Assembly (NCBI GenBank): GCA_034506335.1
Contig: JAPDPR010000013.1
Location: forward strand, 1-64,000
Reading direction: 5' to 3'
Source: a candidate division KSB1 bacterium
Lineage (GTDB): Bacteria; Zhuqueibacterota; Zhuqueibacteria; JANLFK01; Oleimicrobiaceae
Length of the DNA stretch: 64,000 nt
Position 1 is the first letter of the stretch. Each line of letters begins with the position of its first letter. Below, piece after piece: positions 1-8,538 of this stretch. Both the position numbers and the translations under genes were made by a program. The notes below the pieces were generated by a model. It made no database searches, was not told the origin of the DNA, and was given only the letters and a program-made list of their open reading frames with translations.

Positions 1-813
1 GCCGCGCGGGACTGGCTAACGGCGCGCGGGATGACCGCCATGCGTGGTCCGATTAGCTTCGAGTCGCAGAACTGGGGCTTTATCGTCGAGGGCTTCGATG
101 CGCCGCCCACCATCATGTCGCCGTACAACCCGCCTTTTTACAACCGGCAGATGGAAGCCTTTGGTCTGCGCAAGGTAAAGGACCTGGAGGTATACCGAGG
201 GGACGCCGCCTCAGGGTATACGCTGCCGGAGCGCTTTGTGCGTCACCTGGGGCGCATTCAGCAGCGCTACGATGTGCGCGTGCGCACGGTGAATATGAGG
301 GAGCTCGACCGTGAGGTGCGGCTCATCGTTGAGCTGGCCAATCGCTCCCTGGCTCACAATTGGGGCTACGCGCCGGTGACCGAGGCGGAAGCAGCGGACT
401 TGGCCCGGAGCCTGAAGCTGGTCTTGGACCCTTCGGTGGTCTTTATCGTGGAAGCTGCCGGGCAGCCCATCGGCTTTTCCATTGCTCTGCCTGATGTGAA
501 TGAACTCCTCCGCGGGCTGAACGGCCGGCTTTTGCCTTTTGGCATTTTCAAGCTCCTGCTGGGCATGAAGAAGGTGAATAGCTATCGCATGTGGGCGTTG
601 GGCATCGTGCCCGAGTTTCACCGCCGGGGCATCGATACCCTGCTTTACGTGAAGACGTACGAGGCGCTCAAACCGCGTGGCGCCCGTCTGGAGGCCAACT
701 ATGTGCTGGAGGACAATTTTGCTATGAAGGACGCCATCATCAAGCTCGGCTTGCAGATGGTGCGGCGTTACCGGGTGTATGAGATGCCTTTGACCGCCGC
801 GGTGCATGCGTGA
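1..813 (+). CDS. GNAT-family N-acetyltransferase, 5' end missing
   Basis: The reading frame is open to the first base of the window, so the N-terminus lies outside it; the first in-window ATG is at 31, but residues before it (AARDWLTARGM) fit the same protein. The visible part begins with a GP-x-(S/N)FS-like segment and a GFDAPP/YNPPFY stretch, as in YghO-like long acetyltransferases of about 370 residues. A GNAT core follows: AGQPIGFSIALPD, then MWALGIVPEFHRRGID as the acetyl-CoA-binding loop (usually R/Q-x-x-G-x-G/A), and a terminal strand with RYRVYEM. The substrate is unknown. The family call is good; the function is open. The next exported-protein gene begins about 90 bases downstream. 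Confidence 0.8.
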   Translation, partial: AARDWLTARGMTAMRGPISFESQNWGFIVEGFDAPPTIMSPYNPPFYNRQMEAFGLRKVKDLEVYRGDAASGYTLPERFVRHLGRIQQRYDVRVRTVNMRELDREVRLIVELANRSLAHNWGYAPVTEAEAADLARSLKLVLDPSVVFIVEAAGQPIGFSIALPDVNELLRGLNGRLLPFGIFKLLLGMKKVNSYRMWALGIVPEFHRRGIDTLLYVKTYEALKPRGARLEANYVLEDNFAMKDAIIKLGLQMVRRYRVYEMPLTAAVHA

Positions 814-905
814 GGCTCGCCGATGGTCTGTGGTTCCATCCGAAAGAATGGGGAGGTGAAGACAATTGTACTTGTTCGAAGCGGACGAGGTGTGAAGTGC
901 GTGGC

Positions 906-1991
906 ATGAGGCGCGATCTGCAGGGGGTGGCGGCGTGTCTGTGGTTGGCGATGATGATCGCTGCGGCGCGCGCGGGACAGCAACCGCGAGTGACATTTTT
1001 TCAAGTGCGTGTCCTCGCCGGGTACGAAGGCTTGGCCGAGTCCGACTTTCCTGCAATGGAAAGCGAACCTACGGTCATGGTTGTACCCGCCAAAGAACGG
1101 CCTGGGGATGCTGCAGCTTGGCTCAAGGAACTGTTCAGGCTGGAAAGCGTTGATCCGCTGGAGTTGGAGACCATCGTCGAGGTCGTGAGTCCGCAAGTGA
1201 GCGGGGCCCAACCGTCGTTTTTCGACGCGGGCGAATCTGGGGAATTTCGGGTCTGGTGGTTCGGCGGCACTACCACGCCGTTGGCCGGATGGCTGAACGT
1301 GGCCCTGGGCGTGGATTGGCAGGGGGAGGAGCTGATTGCGCCCTTGCAAGTTCTGACCGCGCCCACGGAAATGGTGGTGGTCGCGCAACGTGTTGCGGCC
1401 GAACAGGGGATAGAAGAGCTCCAGTCCTTGTCCGATCTCAAGGAGCCGAGCCTGATCCTAATTTTGGTGATCACTGCCGAACAGGTGGTCGCTTCTGGAG
1501 AAGACTTTCGCCCGCTTGTTGACCGCTACCTGGCGTTGCGCGCGCAGCAAAAGCCCACTGGGGGGACTATTCCATTGGCAGAAGACCCCGGTTATGAGCT
1601 TCTCCGTGAACTCTTCGCGCAGCACTTCCGGAGCGCGGATTTGGAATACGGGGCAAACAAGCGCGTCCCGGTCAGCGCCGGTGGCTCGCGTCTGGAACTG
1701 ACGCGCTACGACACTCCGCCGCAACTGGTGCGGGGCAATGAAGCAATCCGTGCGGCGCTGCTGCGCGTGTTTGAGCCGGCGGAGCTCTCGCGCTTTGCCC
1801 ACAGCACGGTAAAGGTGTTGATCAATGAGAAGGGGAATGTGGAAGAGGTGCGGATAACCCCCCTCGTAAACCAGGAGGTGCGCAAGCGCTGGTGGCGCGC
1901 GTTGAAACTCCTACGCTGGCAGCCGGCCCTCCTCCACAACCGCCCTGTCCGTGCCTGGACGGTCATCCCCATTGGCGAGGCCCTGAAGTGA
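906..1991 (+). CDS. exported protein with TonB-C-like C-terminal domain
   Basis: The ATG at 906 gives a normal signal peptide (MRRDLQG then a hydrophobic run ending AARA); the frame stays open upstream to 810 but that extension has no signal sequence. About 361 residues. The middle part is not recognised. The last 80 residues (KVLINEKGNVEEVRITP...RALKLLRWQPALLHNRPVRAWTVIPI, split here) have the layout of the TonB C-terminal fold: a strand with a G-x-V turn, an amphipathic helix with W-x-P, and a final V-strand. There is no N-terminal TonB anchor, so it is more likely a periplasmic or envelope protein borrowing this fold than a true energy transducer. It stands alone between the acetyltransferase and the transketolase operon. 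Confidence 0.6.
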   Translation: MRRDLQGVAACLWLAMMIAAARAGQQPRVTFFQVRVLAGYEGLAESDFPAMESEPTVMVVPAKERPGDAAAWLKELFRLESVDPLELETIVEVVSPQVSGAQPSFFDAGESGEFRVWWFGGTTTPLAGWLNVALGVDWQGEELIAPLQVLTAPTEMVVVAQRVAAEQGIEELQSLSDLKEPSLILILVITAEQVVASGEDFRPLVDRYLALRAQQKPTGGTIPLAEDPGYELLRELFAQHFRSADLEYGANKRVPVSAGGSRLELTRYDTPPQLVRGNEAIRAALLRVFEPAELSRFAHSTVKVLINEKGNVEEVRITPLVNQEVRKRWWRALKLLRWQPALLHNRPVRAWTVIPIGEALK

Positions 1992-2022
1992 TGAGGCACT
2001 ACTGCATGCGGCCACGCGCGGT

Positions 2023-2050
2023 TTGACATTCTTTCTTCGGACGTTAGTGG
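2023..2050 (+). promoter_or_regulatory. possible -35 element upstream of transketolase
   Basis: A perfect TTGACA at 2023-2028 lies 85 bases before the transketolase start. The best -10 at 16-nt spacing is TAGTGG, which is weak, so only the -35 half is convincing. Confidence 0.3.
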
Positions 2051-2112
2051 ATTGGAAGGTCGTTTGCGCTGGATAGAAACGCTGAGAAAGTCGGAAAGGC
2101 AAGGAGAGGTTC

Positions 2113-4470
2113 ATGGGCTCGAACAACATCCCAAGATCGTTTCGACAGCTGGAACAAGAGTTTTCCCACTGGGAGAAGATCAAGGACATGATCGACCAGT
2201 GCATTGACTTTATGCTCAACCTCAGACAGAGCGGACACCCCGGTGGATCTCGCTCAAAGGTGCACGCGTTCGTGGTGACTGCTTTGAGCGGCGTCATGCG
2301 CTGGGACCCCCGGCACCCGGAAAAGCGCTTCGCAGACCGGTTTATCCTGGTGGGGGGGCATACAAACCCCTTGGTGTACGCGGCGCTGGCCGTCTTTAAT
2401 GAAGCCCTGCGCCGCAAATACGAGCAGACAAAGGACAAGCGGTATCAGATTCCGGATGCGGACAAGCGCGCCGTCTTTTACGAGGATCTGCTCACCCTCC
2501 GTCGTCGGGGCGGGTTGCCCGGGCACGCCGAGATGGCCGGCAAGACGCTCTTTTTCAAGTTTAACACAGGCCCGTCCGCCCACGGCTCGCCGGTGGCTGC
2601 TGGCCAGGCACTAGCGCTCAAACTGGCAGGAGCGGAAGACGTGCGGGTGTTTGCCATGGAAGGCGATGGCGGCCTCACCCCGGGAGCGGCGCACGAAACG
2701 CAAAACAACGCCTACGGTCTAGGCCTCAATAACCTCTACTACCTCATCGATTGGAACGACTTTGGCATTGACGACCATCGCATCAGCTCCATCGTCTACG
2801 GCACACCCCAGGATTGGTTCAGCGCCCACGGATGGCGGGTGGTGGGTACCGAACAGGGTATGGAGTGGGGCCCGGTCACGAAGACGATTCTGGAACTGGT
2901 CTACGGCGAGAACCCGAAAAAGGTGCCCAACGCCGCCTGGTTCAAGACGCGCAAAGGGCGCGACTATGGCATTTTTGACAACAAGTCCCACGGCATGCCG
3001 CACACGCCCATGAACAGCCCAGTGTTCTGGGAATGGCGCAAGGGCTTCATGGAGCGCTATGGTATCAGCTTCGAGGGCTTCGGCCAACCTGCCCCCGCTA
3101 CGGCTGAAGAGCGCCGTGAGCAGACCCGACGTAACCTTCGCCACGTGATGGAGGTCTATGACCAAAACCCGGACCTGGTGGACTATGTGGCGGACCGCCT
3201 GGTGGAACTCGGCGAGTCCATCCCGGAGGACAAGCCAGCGCTGCGCTATTTCTTTGAGCAGAACCCGGCGGCCGATCCGGTGATCACCGATTACCGCCAA
3301 TACCCGCCTGAGCTTTTTGTGAAGCCCGGTGAGAAGGCCCCCAACAGGGCCGCGCTGGCGAAGTTTGGAGCTTGGGTCAATGCCTATACGCAGAAAAAGT
3401 ATGGCCGTCCGTTGTTCATTGCAATGTCCGCCGACCTGGCCGAGTCGACCAACATCGCGGGCTTTGCCAAGAAGTGGGGTGACTTTCCCGGGTTTGGCGT
3501 GTACAATCGGGAGACAAATCCCGGCGGCTGCCTGCTGCCGCAGGCCATCACCGAATTCGCCAATGCGGGCATCTGTGCCGGCCTGGCGTGCGTGAACTTT
3601 GCCCGTGACCCATTTGCCGAATTCAACGGCTTCTACGGCGCCTGTTCCACCTACGGCTCTTTTGTCTATCTGAAATACGGGCCTTTGCGCCTGCTGAGCC
3701 AGCTTGCCCAGGACTGCGAGCTCAAGATCGGCAAGGTGCTCTGGGTGGTGGGCCATTCTGGGCCGGAGACGGCCGACGATTCTCGCACCCACTTTGGCAT
3801 CTTTGCCCCGGGTGTGACGCAGCTCTTTCCGGAGGGACAGATCATCAACGTCTACCCTTGGGAGCACAACGAGGTGCCGGTAGTGATTGGGGCGGCCCTT
3901 GCCACCGACGTGCACATCATCGCCCTGCACCTGACGCGTCCGCCCATCGAGGTGCCGGATCGGCAGGCGCTGGGCATCCCCTCGCACTTTGAGGCTGCCA
4001 AAGGGGCCTATGTGCTGCGCGACTACCTCCCAGGCCAAAAGGTCGGCGGCACCATTTTCGTGCAAGGGACCAGCACGACGGCCAACGTGGTCAAAATTCT
4101 GCCTGAGCTGGCCAAGGAAAAACTGAACGTCAAGATCGTGGCGGCCATCAGTCCGGAGCTGTTCCGGCTGCAACCGGCCGCCTATCGCCAGTCGGTGGTG
4201 TCCGAGAGCGAATGGATGGACTCCACGGTGATCACCAACGTGGCCAGGCGCGGCATGTACGACTGGATTGCGCACAAGGTGGCCATCGAGTATGCCATGT
4301 CTGCCGATTGGGACAACCGCTGGCGCACGGGTGGCACCGTGGACGAGGTCTGTGAGGAGGCACACATTTCGCCGGAGTGGCTGCTCAAGGGCATCGAGCG
4401 CTTTGTGCGCGATAGGGACAAACGCCTGCGGGCCATAAGGGACGCCTGCGACAAGGCTCTCAAGCATTAG
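2113..4470 (+). CDS. transketolase-like thiamine diphosphate enzyme
   Basis: 785 residues with the three-domain transketolase order. The N-terminal ThDP domain carries SGHPGG (40-45), GPSAHGSP near 155 and the metal-diphosphate motif EGDGGLTPGA (183-192) with N215-D216. The pyrimidine domain covers roughly residues 400-600 (AMSADLAEST, YNRETNPGG), and a C-terminal domain follows. At 785 residues it is longer than the usual 620-670, with extra sequence between domains one and two. It belongs to the long transketolase variant of environmental genomes; donor and acceptor sugars cannot be read from sequence. A ribosome site (AAGGAGAGG) precedes the ATG. The gene is followed directly by an oxidoreductase and a phosphatase, suggesting one sugar-phosphate pathway. 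Pyruvate dehydrogenase E1 was considered, but the SGHPGG and GPSAHG segments favour transketolase. Confidence 0.85.
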   Translation: MGSNNIPRSFRQLEQEFSHWEKIKDMIDQCIDFMLNLRQSGHPGGSRSKVHAFVVTALSGVMRWDPRHPEKRFADRFILVGGHTNPLVYAALAVFNEALRRKYEQTKDKRYQIPDADKRAVFYEDLLTLRRRGGLPGHAEMAGKTLFFKFNTGPSAHGSPVAAGQALALKLAGAEDVRVFAMEGDGGLTPGAAHETQNNAYGLGLNNLYYLIDWNDFGIDDHRISSIVYGTPQDWFSAHGWRVVGTEQGMEWGPVTKTILELVYGENPKKVPNAAWFKTRKGRDYGIFDNKSHGMPHTPMNSPVFWEWRKGFMERYGISFEGFGQPAPATAEERREQTRRNLRHVMEVYDQNPDLVDYVADRLVELGESIPEDKPALRYFFEQNPAADPVITDYRQYPPELFVKPGEKAPNRAALAKFGAWVNAYTQKKYGRPLFIAMSADLAESTNIAGFAKKWGDFPGFGVYNRETNPGGCLLPQAITEFANAGICAGLACVNFARDPFAEFNGFYGACSTYGSFVYLKYGPLRLLSQLAQDCELKIGKVLWVVGHSGPETADDSRTHFGIFAPGVTQLFPEGQIINVYPWEHNEVPVVIGAALATDVHIIALHLTRPPIEVPDRQALGIPSHFEAAKGAYVLRDYLPGQKVGGTIFVQGTSTTANVVKILPELAKEKLNVKIVAAISPELFRLQPAAYRQSVVSESEWMDSTVITNVARRGMYDWIAHKVAIEYAMSADWDNRWRTGGTVDEVCEEAHISPEWLLKGIERFVRDRDKRLRAIRDACDKALKH

Positions 4471-4479
4471 GTGCACGCC

Positions 4480-5523
4480 ATGAGCTCCCCTCGGCAAGGA
4501 ACAAAGCGGGTTTCCCGGCCTATCAAGCTGGGCATCATCGGCACCGGGCTTGCCGCGCGCAACCTGCATTGGCCGGTGCTCAAGGAGCTGCCTGAGCTCT
4601 TTCGAGTCACCGCCGTATGCAATCGCGGGGAGGAGAAGGCCGCCGACTTTGCCAAGCTGGTGGGCCTGGACCATTACTACCTCGACTACGAGGAGATGGT
4701 GCGCGAGGCGGACATGGAGGCGGTGCTGGTGGCCGTGCCCATCGCGCTCAACTACCCGATCAGCCTGGCATGCGCCAGGGCCGGCAAGCATGTGATGTGC
4801 GAAAAGCCAGTGGCGGTGGACCTCGCGCAAGGACGCAAGATGATGCACCTGCCGGCCCAGTACGGCGTGGTGGTGCAGATTGCCGAGCAGTTCTACTACC
4901 GCGAAGACTTGCAGCGGGCAAAGGAATTGATTCAGAGCGGCGAGCTTGGCGAGGTCTTCCAGATTCGGATGGACGTGACCGCGAAGATTGACCCGAACTC
5001 CGGCAGTGGTGCCACAGGCTGGCGGATCAACCCTGCGCATCGCGGCGGGTTTGTCACCGACGCGGGTGTCCACCACATGGCGCAACTGCGCTTGCTTGGA
5101 GGTGAGGTAGCGCGCGTGCATGCTTTTGCCCGCAGGCAGAGTCCCCATTTTGGCGGCGTAGACAACGTCTGCGTGAACCTATTGTTTAGATCAGGCGCCA
5201 TCGGCCACTATTCAGCTTCCTACACGGCCACGACGCGCGAGCGGTGGTGGGTAAAGTGCCTGGTGTTTGGAACAAAAGGCACCATGGAAGTAGGCCATGG
5301 CGAGCTCTGGTTGCAACCGGCAGGCACACGCAAACGCCACCACCTGCGCTGGCAGCCTTTCGACGCAGGGTACCGGAACCAGTGGTTGGCGTTCTATCGC
5401 GCCATCAGGGAGGGTGAACCACCCATTGCCTCACCGGCCCAGACCTACCGGGACCTGCAACTGATTCTCGCTGCACTGGACGCGGCGGAGCGTGGCGAGG
5501 TCACATCCTTGGAAGAGGAGTAG
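4480..5523 (+). CDS. Gfo/Idh/MocA-family oxidoreductase
   Basis: 347 residues. The Rossmann fold opens with LGIIGTGLAARNLHWP and continues with the family signature VMCEKPVAVDL (the EKP lysine is the usual catalytic residue). The C-terminal alpha/beta domain holds TDAGVHHMAQLRLLGGEV, matching the common D-x-G-x-H-x-x-D/Q region. Such enzymes oxidise or reduce sugars, inositols or related polyols with NAD(P). I chose ATG 4480, preceded by AGGTG at good spacing; GTG 4471, adjacent to the transketolase stop, is an alternative. It lies between transketolase and a HAD phosphatase with no real gap, so all three are probably cotranscribed and act on related sugar phosphates. The substrate is unknown. 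Confidence 0.88.
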   Translation: MSSPRQGTKRVSRPIKLGIIGTGLAARNLHWPVLKELPELFRVTAVCNRGEEKAADFAKLVGLDHYYLDYEEMVREADMEAVLVAVPIALNYPISLACARAGKHVMCEKPVAVDLAQGRKMMHLPAQYGVVVQIAEQFYYREDLQRAKELIQSGELGEVFQIRMDVTAKIDPNSGSGATGWRINPAHRGGFVTDAGVHHMAQLRLLGGEVARVHAFARRQSPHFGGVDNVCVNLLFRSGAIGHYSASYTATTRERWWVKCLVFGTKGTMEVGHGELWLQPAGTRKRHHLRWQPFDAGYRNQWLAFYRAIREGEPPIASPAQTYRDLQLILAALDAAERGEVTSLEEE

Positions 5524-6249
5524 ATGAGGAGCTCCCCGAAGAAACCCGTACTGGCGCTCTTTGACATCGACGGCACACTCCTGCACTCCGGCGGGGCGGG
5601 CAAACGGGCTATGGTGGCCGCCTTCCGCGACGTATTCGGGTGCGAGAATGGGTTCGCCGACGTGCAGATGGCCGGCCGCACCGACCCAGAGATTGTGCGC
5701 GAGGCGCTCCAGAAGCAGGGCATTGCCTGGGACCCAGCGCTGGTGGAGGCGTTCCGCAGACGCTATCTGGAGCTGATAGGACCTGAGCTGGAGGCGCCTT
5801 CGCCTACAAAGCGCCTCATGCCGGGAATCCCTGCCGTGCTCGATGCCTTGCAGGCTCTGGGGTTTGTGACCCTTGGGCTCCTGACCGGCAACTGGCGAGG
5901 TGGGGCGGAGGCCAAGTTGTCCCATTTCGGCATCAACGGCTATTTTCGCCTTGGCGCCTTTGCGGATGACGCCGAACAACGAGACCGTCTACTCCCCTTT
6001 GCGTTGCAGCGCATGCGACAATTGACGGGTCTTGCCATTCCCCCGGAGCGGGTGGTGGTCGTGGGGGACACTATCCGGGATATCGAGTGCGCGCGCCCCC
6101 ACGGCGCTGTGACGCTGGCCGTGGCAACCGGAGGCAACACCGCGGCCGAGCTTGCCGCCGCCAGCCCTGATTTCCTCCTTGCGGATTTGTCCGACTTGGT
6201 GGCGGTGAGGGGCATTTTCAGGTCACTGGCTTTCTTGGGGGAGGGGTAA
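5524..6249 (+). CDS. HAD-superfamily phosphatase (phosphoglycolate phosphatase-like)
   Basis: 241 residues starting one codon after the oxidoreductase stop. HAD motif I is FDIDGTLLHSGG (nucleophile and general acid Asp), motif II LLTGNW, and motif IV VVVGDTIRDIECAR. A helical cap of type C1 sits between motifs I and II (residues about 20-90), as in Gph and PGM-like enzymes. It probably removes phosphate from a small phosphorylated metabolite; phosphoglycolate, which transketolase-related metabolism can generate, is one possibility but this is inference. It is the last gene of the operon; the next 260 bases are noncoding. Confidence 0.88.
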   Translation: MRSSPKKPVLALFDIDGTLLHSGGAGKRAMVAAFRDVFGCENGFADVQMAGRTDPEIVREALQKQGIAWDPALVEAFRRRYLELIGPELEAPSPTKRLMPGIPAVLDALQALGFVTLGLLTGNWRGGAEAKLSHFGINGYFRLGAFADDAEQRDRLLPFALQRMRQLTGLAIPPERVVVVGDTIRDIECARPHGAVTLAVATGGNTAAELAAASPDFLLADLSDLVAVRGIFRSLAFLGEG

Positions 6250-6349
6250 GCCGGGGGGCCTGGCATGAGTGCGGCCACCTCGGGGAGCATGTCAATATGC
6301 AGGTCTTTGTGCCCTCCGTTTTTTTTCCTGGCCGTGGCGAAAATTTTCC

Positions 6350-6380
6350 TTGATTTTTTCCTTATTTTTTTTTTTACAAT
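6350..6380 (+). promoter_or_regulatory. candidate promoter of the propeller/Cys-peptide module
   Basis: TTGATT (6350-6355) and TACAAT (6375-6380) with a rather long 19-nt, T-rich spacer. The AT-rich tract 6321-6380 stands out in this GC-rich genome. It resembles the nikR promoter, which has the same CCTTGATTTT start and a TTACA box. It lies 130 bases upstream of the first module gene. Confidence 0.45.
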
Positions 6381-6511
6381 CCAGAAGCGGAGAGAACGAG
6401 GGGCGGGCCAGAACCCGGAAGTGGACACCCATGGGCGGAATTGTGCTATGAGGGAGGGCCCGCACGACCGGGGGAAGGCACCCCTTTGGGTTTGCAGCAG
6501 GAGTAGCGCGC

Positions 6512-7075
6512 GTGCGGAGGCGAAGGTTGGCACCTCGGGCCATTGAGGGCAAACGGGTAGTTGGGGGGCTGGTGGTGCTCAATGCCGTCCTGCTGGCGGT
6601 GCTGGTGAGTGTGAGCCTGCGGTTGGTGAGGAATTTGGCCAGGGAAGCCAGCGCTCCTGGTCCCCGGCTGGTGGGGGCTGGCGCGGTGGTGGGCGAGGAG
6701 GCCCGGGCGGTTCTGAGCGGGGCGCTGGCCGACGAAGTGAGGCGCAGCGCCCTTGTGTTTTGGCCTGATTCCACCCACAGCAGGGCCGCCAGGTTTGTGC
6801 AGGCACTCGGGGGTAGGGCAGAGGTGAGTTCGGGGCATTGGCGGGTGGTGTTTGTGTGTGGGGCGAGGGAGCGATGTGCGGCGGAGCCGGCCGCGGTGGG
6901 GGGAGGGGCCTTTGTGCTTGTGGCTGACTCGCGCGGGGCATTGCGCAAGGAGCTTGGGGTGGTGTGGCGGGCGACGGTGATCGTGAGCTGGCCTGAGGGC
7001 AAGGTGCTGGAAAGCTACCCGTACGCGTTGAATCCGGTGGTGTTGTACGAGCGTCTGCAGAGGGAGGAATCATGA
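6512..7075 (+). CDS. membrane-anchored thioredoxin-fold-like protein with Ser-x-x-Ser
   Basis: 187 residues from GTG 6512 (ribosome site CAGGAG eight bases upstream). One transmembrane helix (residues about 17-37) is followed by an exported domain. That domain reads like a TlpA/thioredoxin fold: strand ALVFW (80-84), then PDSTHSR where redox proteins have a CxxC motif, a helix, strand WRVVFV, strand FVLVADS, RGALRKELGV, strand ATVIVSW, and PEGKVL, as in the final hairpin of TlpA proteins. The catalytic pair would be S87 and S90 and no cis-proline is evident, so it would be redox-inactive. Two other cysteines occur (C116, C122). The stop overlaps the next ATG (ATGA). It is the head gene of the module. 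The fold assignment is inference. Confidence 0.55.
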   Translation: MRRRRLAPRAIEGKRVVGGLVVLNAVLLAVLVSVSLRLVRNLAREASAPGPRLVGAGAVVGEEARAVLSGALADEVRRSALVFWPDSTHSRAARFVQALGGRAEVSSGHWRVVFVCGARERCAAEPAAVGGGAFVLVADSRGALRKELGVVWRATVIVSWPEGKVLESYPYALNPVVLYERLQREES

Positions 7076-8145
7076 GGTGGAGGGCTCTTGCCTGGGTATT
7101 ATTGGCGGCGATGGGCGTAGTGGTGGGGTGTGGGAGGCGGGAGCCGCAGAGGCCATCGGTGGCGGAGTATGCCAAGCGGCTGAAGCCGCTGCTTGAGGCG
7201 GCGCCCAAGAGCGTGATCGAGCTTGATGCGCTGGAGCCGGAGGTGATCTATCCGGATTTGGTGATCCCTAGGGACACCACACAGAAGGAGGGAGGGTTGT
7301 TCTTGGCGGCTCCCTCGGGCGTGGTGGTGTTGCGGGATAGCGTCTACATCACTGACTGGATGAATCATTGCATCATGGTGGCAGATATGGAGGGGAGGTT
7401 GGACAGGGCGATTGGGCGCCGCGGCCAGGGGCCAGGCGAGTTTGACACGCCAGTGGGGATAGCGGCAAACAGCGCCTCACTGTTGGTCGCGGAGTTCGGC
7501 AACAGGCGCGTGCAGGTTTTCGACCATGCCTTAGCTTACCTTGGCTCCATCCCTGCGGGCTTCTATCTCGGCCGCCCGGCGGGGATCGGCGCCTCGGATC
7601 GGCGATTCTTTATCCCCGGCGGGCTTGTCCAAGACTCGCTGCTGGCCATCTACGAGGCGTGCCGACCTTATCGCCGCATCGGTTCATTGATGCCTCCTGT
7701 TGCTTCATCACCTGCCTACGCCAATGCGCTGAGGCAGGTGCAAGCGGCCAGCAATGCTGCAGGTCTCCTGGCTGTGGCTTACAGCGTGCTGCCCTATGTG
7801 TTTGTATTCGACTCCGAGGCGAGGCAAGTGGCCACCATAGAGTTCCGCGGCCGGGAGGTTCGAGAACTGGACGAGAAGCCCAAGGGAGTGGAATTCAGGG
7901 GGACAGGCCCAACAGTCTGGACTAGGGGCTTCATTTGGGGCCTCAGCGTCCTAACAGACGGTACTCTACTTGTCAATGTCCCAAAGAAGACTCTGATATT
8001 GCGCCAGGGGCGCCACGGATACGAGGTTCAGAGGTGTGTCCATCTGGAGGGCACAGAGGGTCCATGGGCGTGGTGGTATCATAACGGGAAGGTGTACACG
8101 TCCAGCAGGGATGGAACGAGAATACTTGTGTATTCATTGGGCTGA
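7072..8145 (+). CDS. 6-bladed beta-propeller (NHL-like) lipoprotein, copy 1
   Basis: 357 residues. A lipoprotein signal ends in V-V-G-C (Cys20), so it is probably tethered to the outer or inner membrane. A short linker (PSVAEYAKRLKPLL) leads into a repeat domain with NHL-type blades; the clearest is IGRRGQGPGEFDTPVGIA, a GxGxGPGEF-x-x-P signature, followed by NRRVQVF. Similar lipoproteins in Bacteroidetes sit beside small exported peptides. Here the gene precedes a ten-cysteine peptide gene by 66 bases. It is paralogous to the gene at 9183, with bases 7150-7307 almost identical to 9270-9427 while the blades diverge strongly. It may bind or display the peptide, but that is inference. No catalytic motif is visible. 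Confidence 0.75.
   Translation: MRWRALAWVLLAAMGVVVGCGRREPQRPSVAEYAKRLKPLLEAAPKSVIELDALEPEVIYPDLVIPRDTTQKEGGLFLAAPSGVVVLRDSVYITDWMNHCIMVADMEGRLDRAIGRRGQGPGEFDTPVGIAANSASLLVAEFGNRRVQVFDHALAYLGSIPAGFYLGRPAGIGASDRRFFIPGGLVQDSLLAIYEACRPYRRIGSLMPPVASSPAYANALRQVQAASNAAGLLAVAYSVLPYVFVFDSEARQVATIEFRGREVRELDEKPKGVEFRGTGPTVWTRGFIWGLSVLTDGTLLVNVPKKTLILRQGRHGYEVQRCVHLEGTEGPWAWWYHNGKVYTSSRDGTRILVYSLG
7150..7307 (+). repeat. direct repeat A, left copy (propeller gene N-terminus)
   Basis: 158 bases matching 9270-9427 with four mismatches by eye and no gaps. The block encodes the linker just after the lipobox and the first strand of the propeller. Flanking coding sequence is much less similar, which suggests recent gene conversion rather than a recent whole-cassette duplication. 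Confidence 0.9.
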
Positions 8146-8211
8146 CTGCGTGCGGCGGGGTTGTGGCAGAAAGGCTGGTGAGGGAGGTCGGAGCCCGAGG
8201 AGGAGACGGCG

Positions 8212-8484
8212 ATGCGTTCAAGAATCAAGGTTCTGCTGACGGCGCTCGTACTACAGGCGTCGTTGGTCCTGTCTTTGCTGTCAGTGGGGCAGCTGATGGG
8301 GGCAGGAGGGGGCAGCGCCAGTGCGGAGTGCCCAGACGCCTGTTACGCAAGCTGCAAGGTCTCGCACTGCGTGGGCCAAACATACGGCTGCTACGCTACT
8401 CCCTGCGATGTCACTAGTCCGCAGTGCGTGTGCTTTTGCGGCACGGCGGTCTTCGAGACATCGTGCGGAGGTACCCAGCAGTGA
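8212..8484 (+). CDS. exported ten-cysteine peptide precursor, copy 1
   Basis: 90 residues with AGGAG before ATG 8212. A long hydrophobic signal (about 5-36) ends SASA, predicting cleavage before Glu39 and a mature peptide of about 52 residues. The mature part has ten cysteines spaced C-x3-C-x3-C-x4-C-x6-C-x4-C-x6-C-x-C-x-C-x8-C and ends TQQ. The gene at 10330 encodes a paralogue with the same cysteine number, the central C-x6-C, the C-x-C-x-C cluster and the TQQ end. It could be a disulfide-rich secreted peptide, a metal-binding peptide or a precursor for modification; no maturase is encoded nearby. It lies between the propeller lipoprotein and the MauE-like gene, and a hairpin follows its stop. 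Confidence 0.7.
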   Translation: MRSRIKVLLTALVLQASLVLSLLSVGQLMGAGGGSASAECPDACYASCKVSHCVGQTYGCYATPCDVTSPQCVCFCGTAVFETSCGGTQQ

Positions 8485-8501
8485 CCTTTGCGTGACAGCC
8501 G

Positions 8502-8538
8502 AAGGCCGTGGGGCGTTAGAGTACGTCCCCACGGCCTT
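8502..8538 (+). terminator. hairpin after peptide gene 1
   Basis: A perfect 12-bp stem, AAGGCCGTGGGG (8502-8513) with CCCCACGGCCTT (8527-8538), loop of 13 bases. No clear T-run follows, so it may be a partial terminator, attenuator or 3' stabiliser that lets the peptide message accumulate above the downstream MauE-like gene. Confidence 0.65.

Noticed and set aside
2113-4470. Pyruvate dehydrogenase E1 instead of transketolase
   Set aside because: SGHPGG and GPSAHG segments and the pyrimidine-domain order fit transketolase better.
2719-5148. An 809-codon open frame antisense to transketolase and the oxidoreductase
   Set aside because: It is the mirror of two well-supported genes on the other strand, has no start signals and no recognisable protein; GC-rich coding sequence often leaves the complement open.
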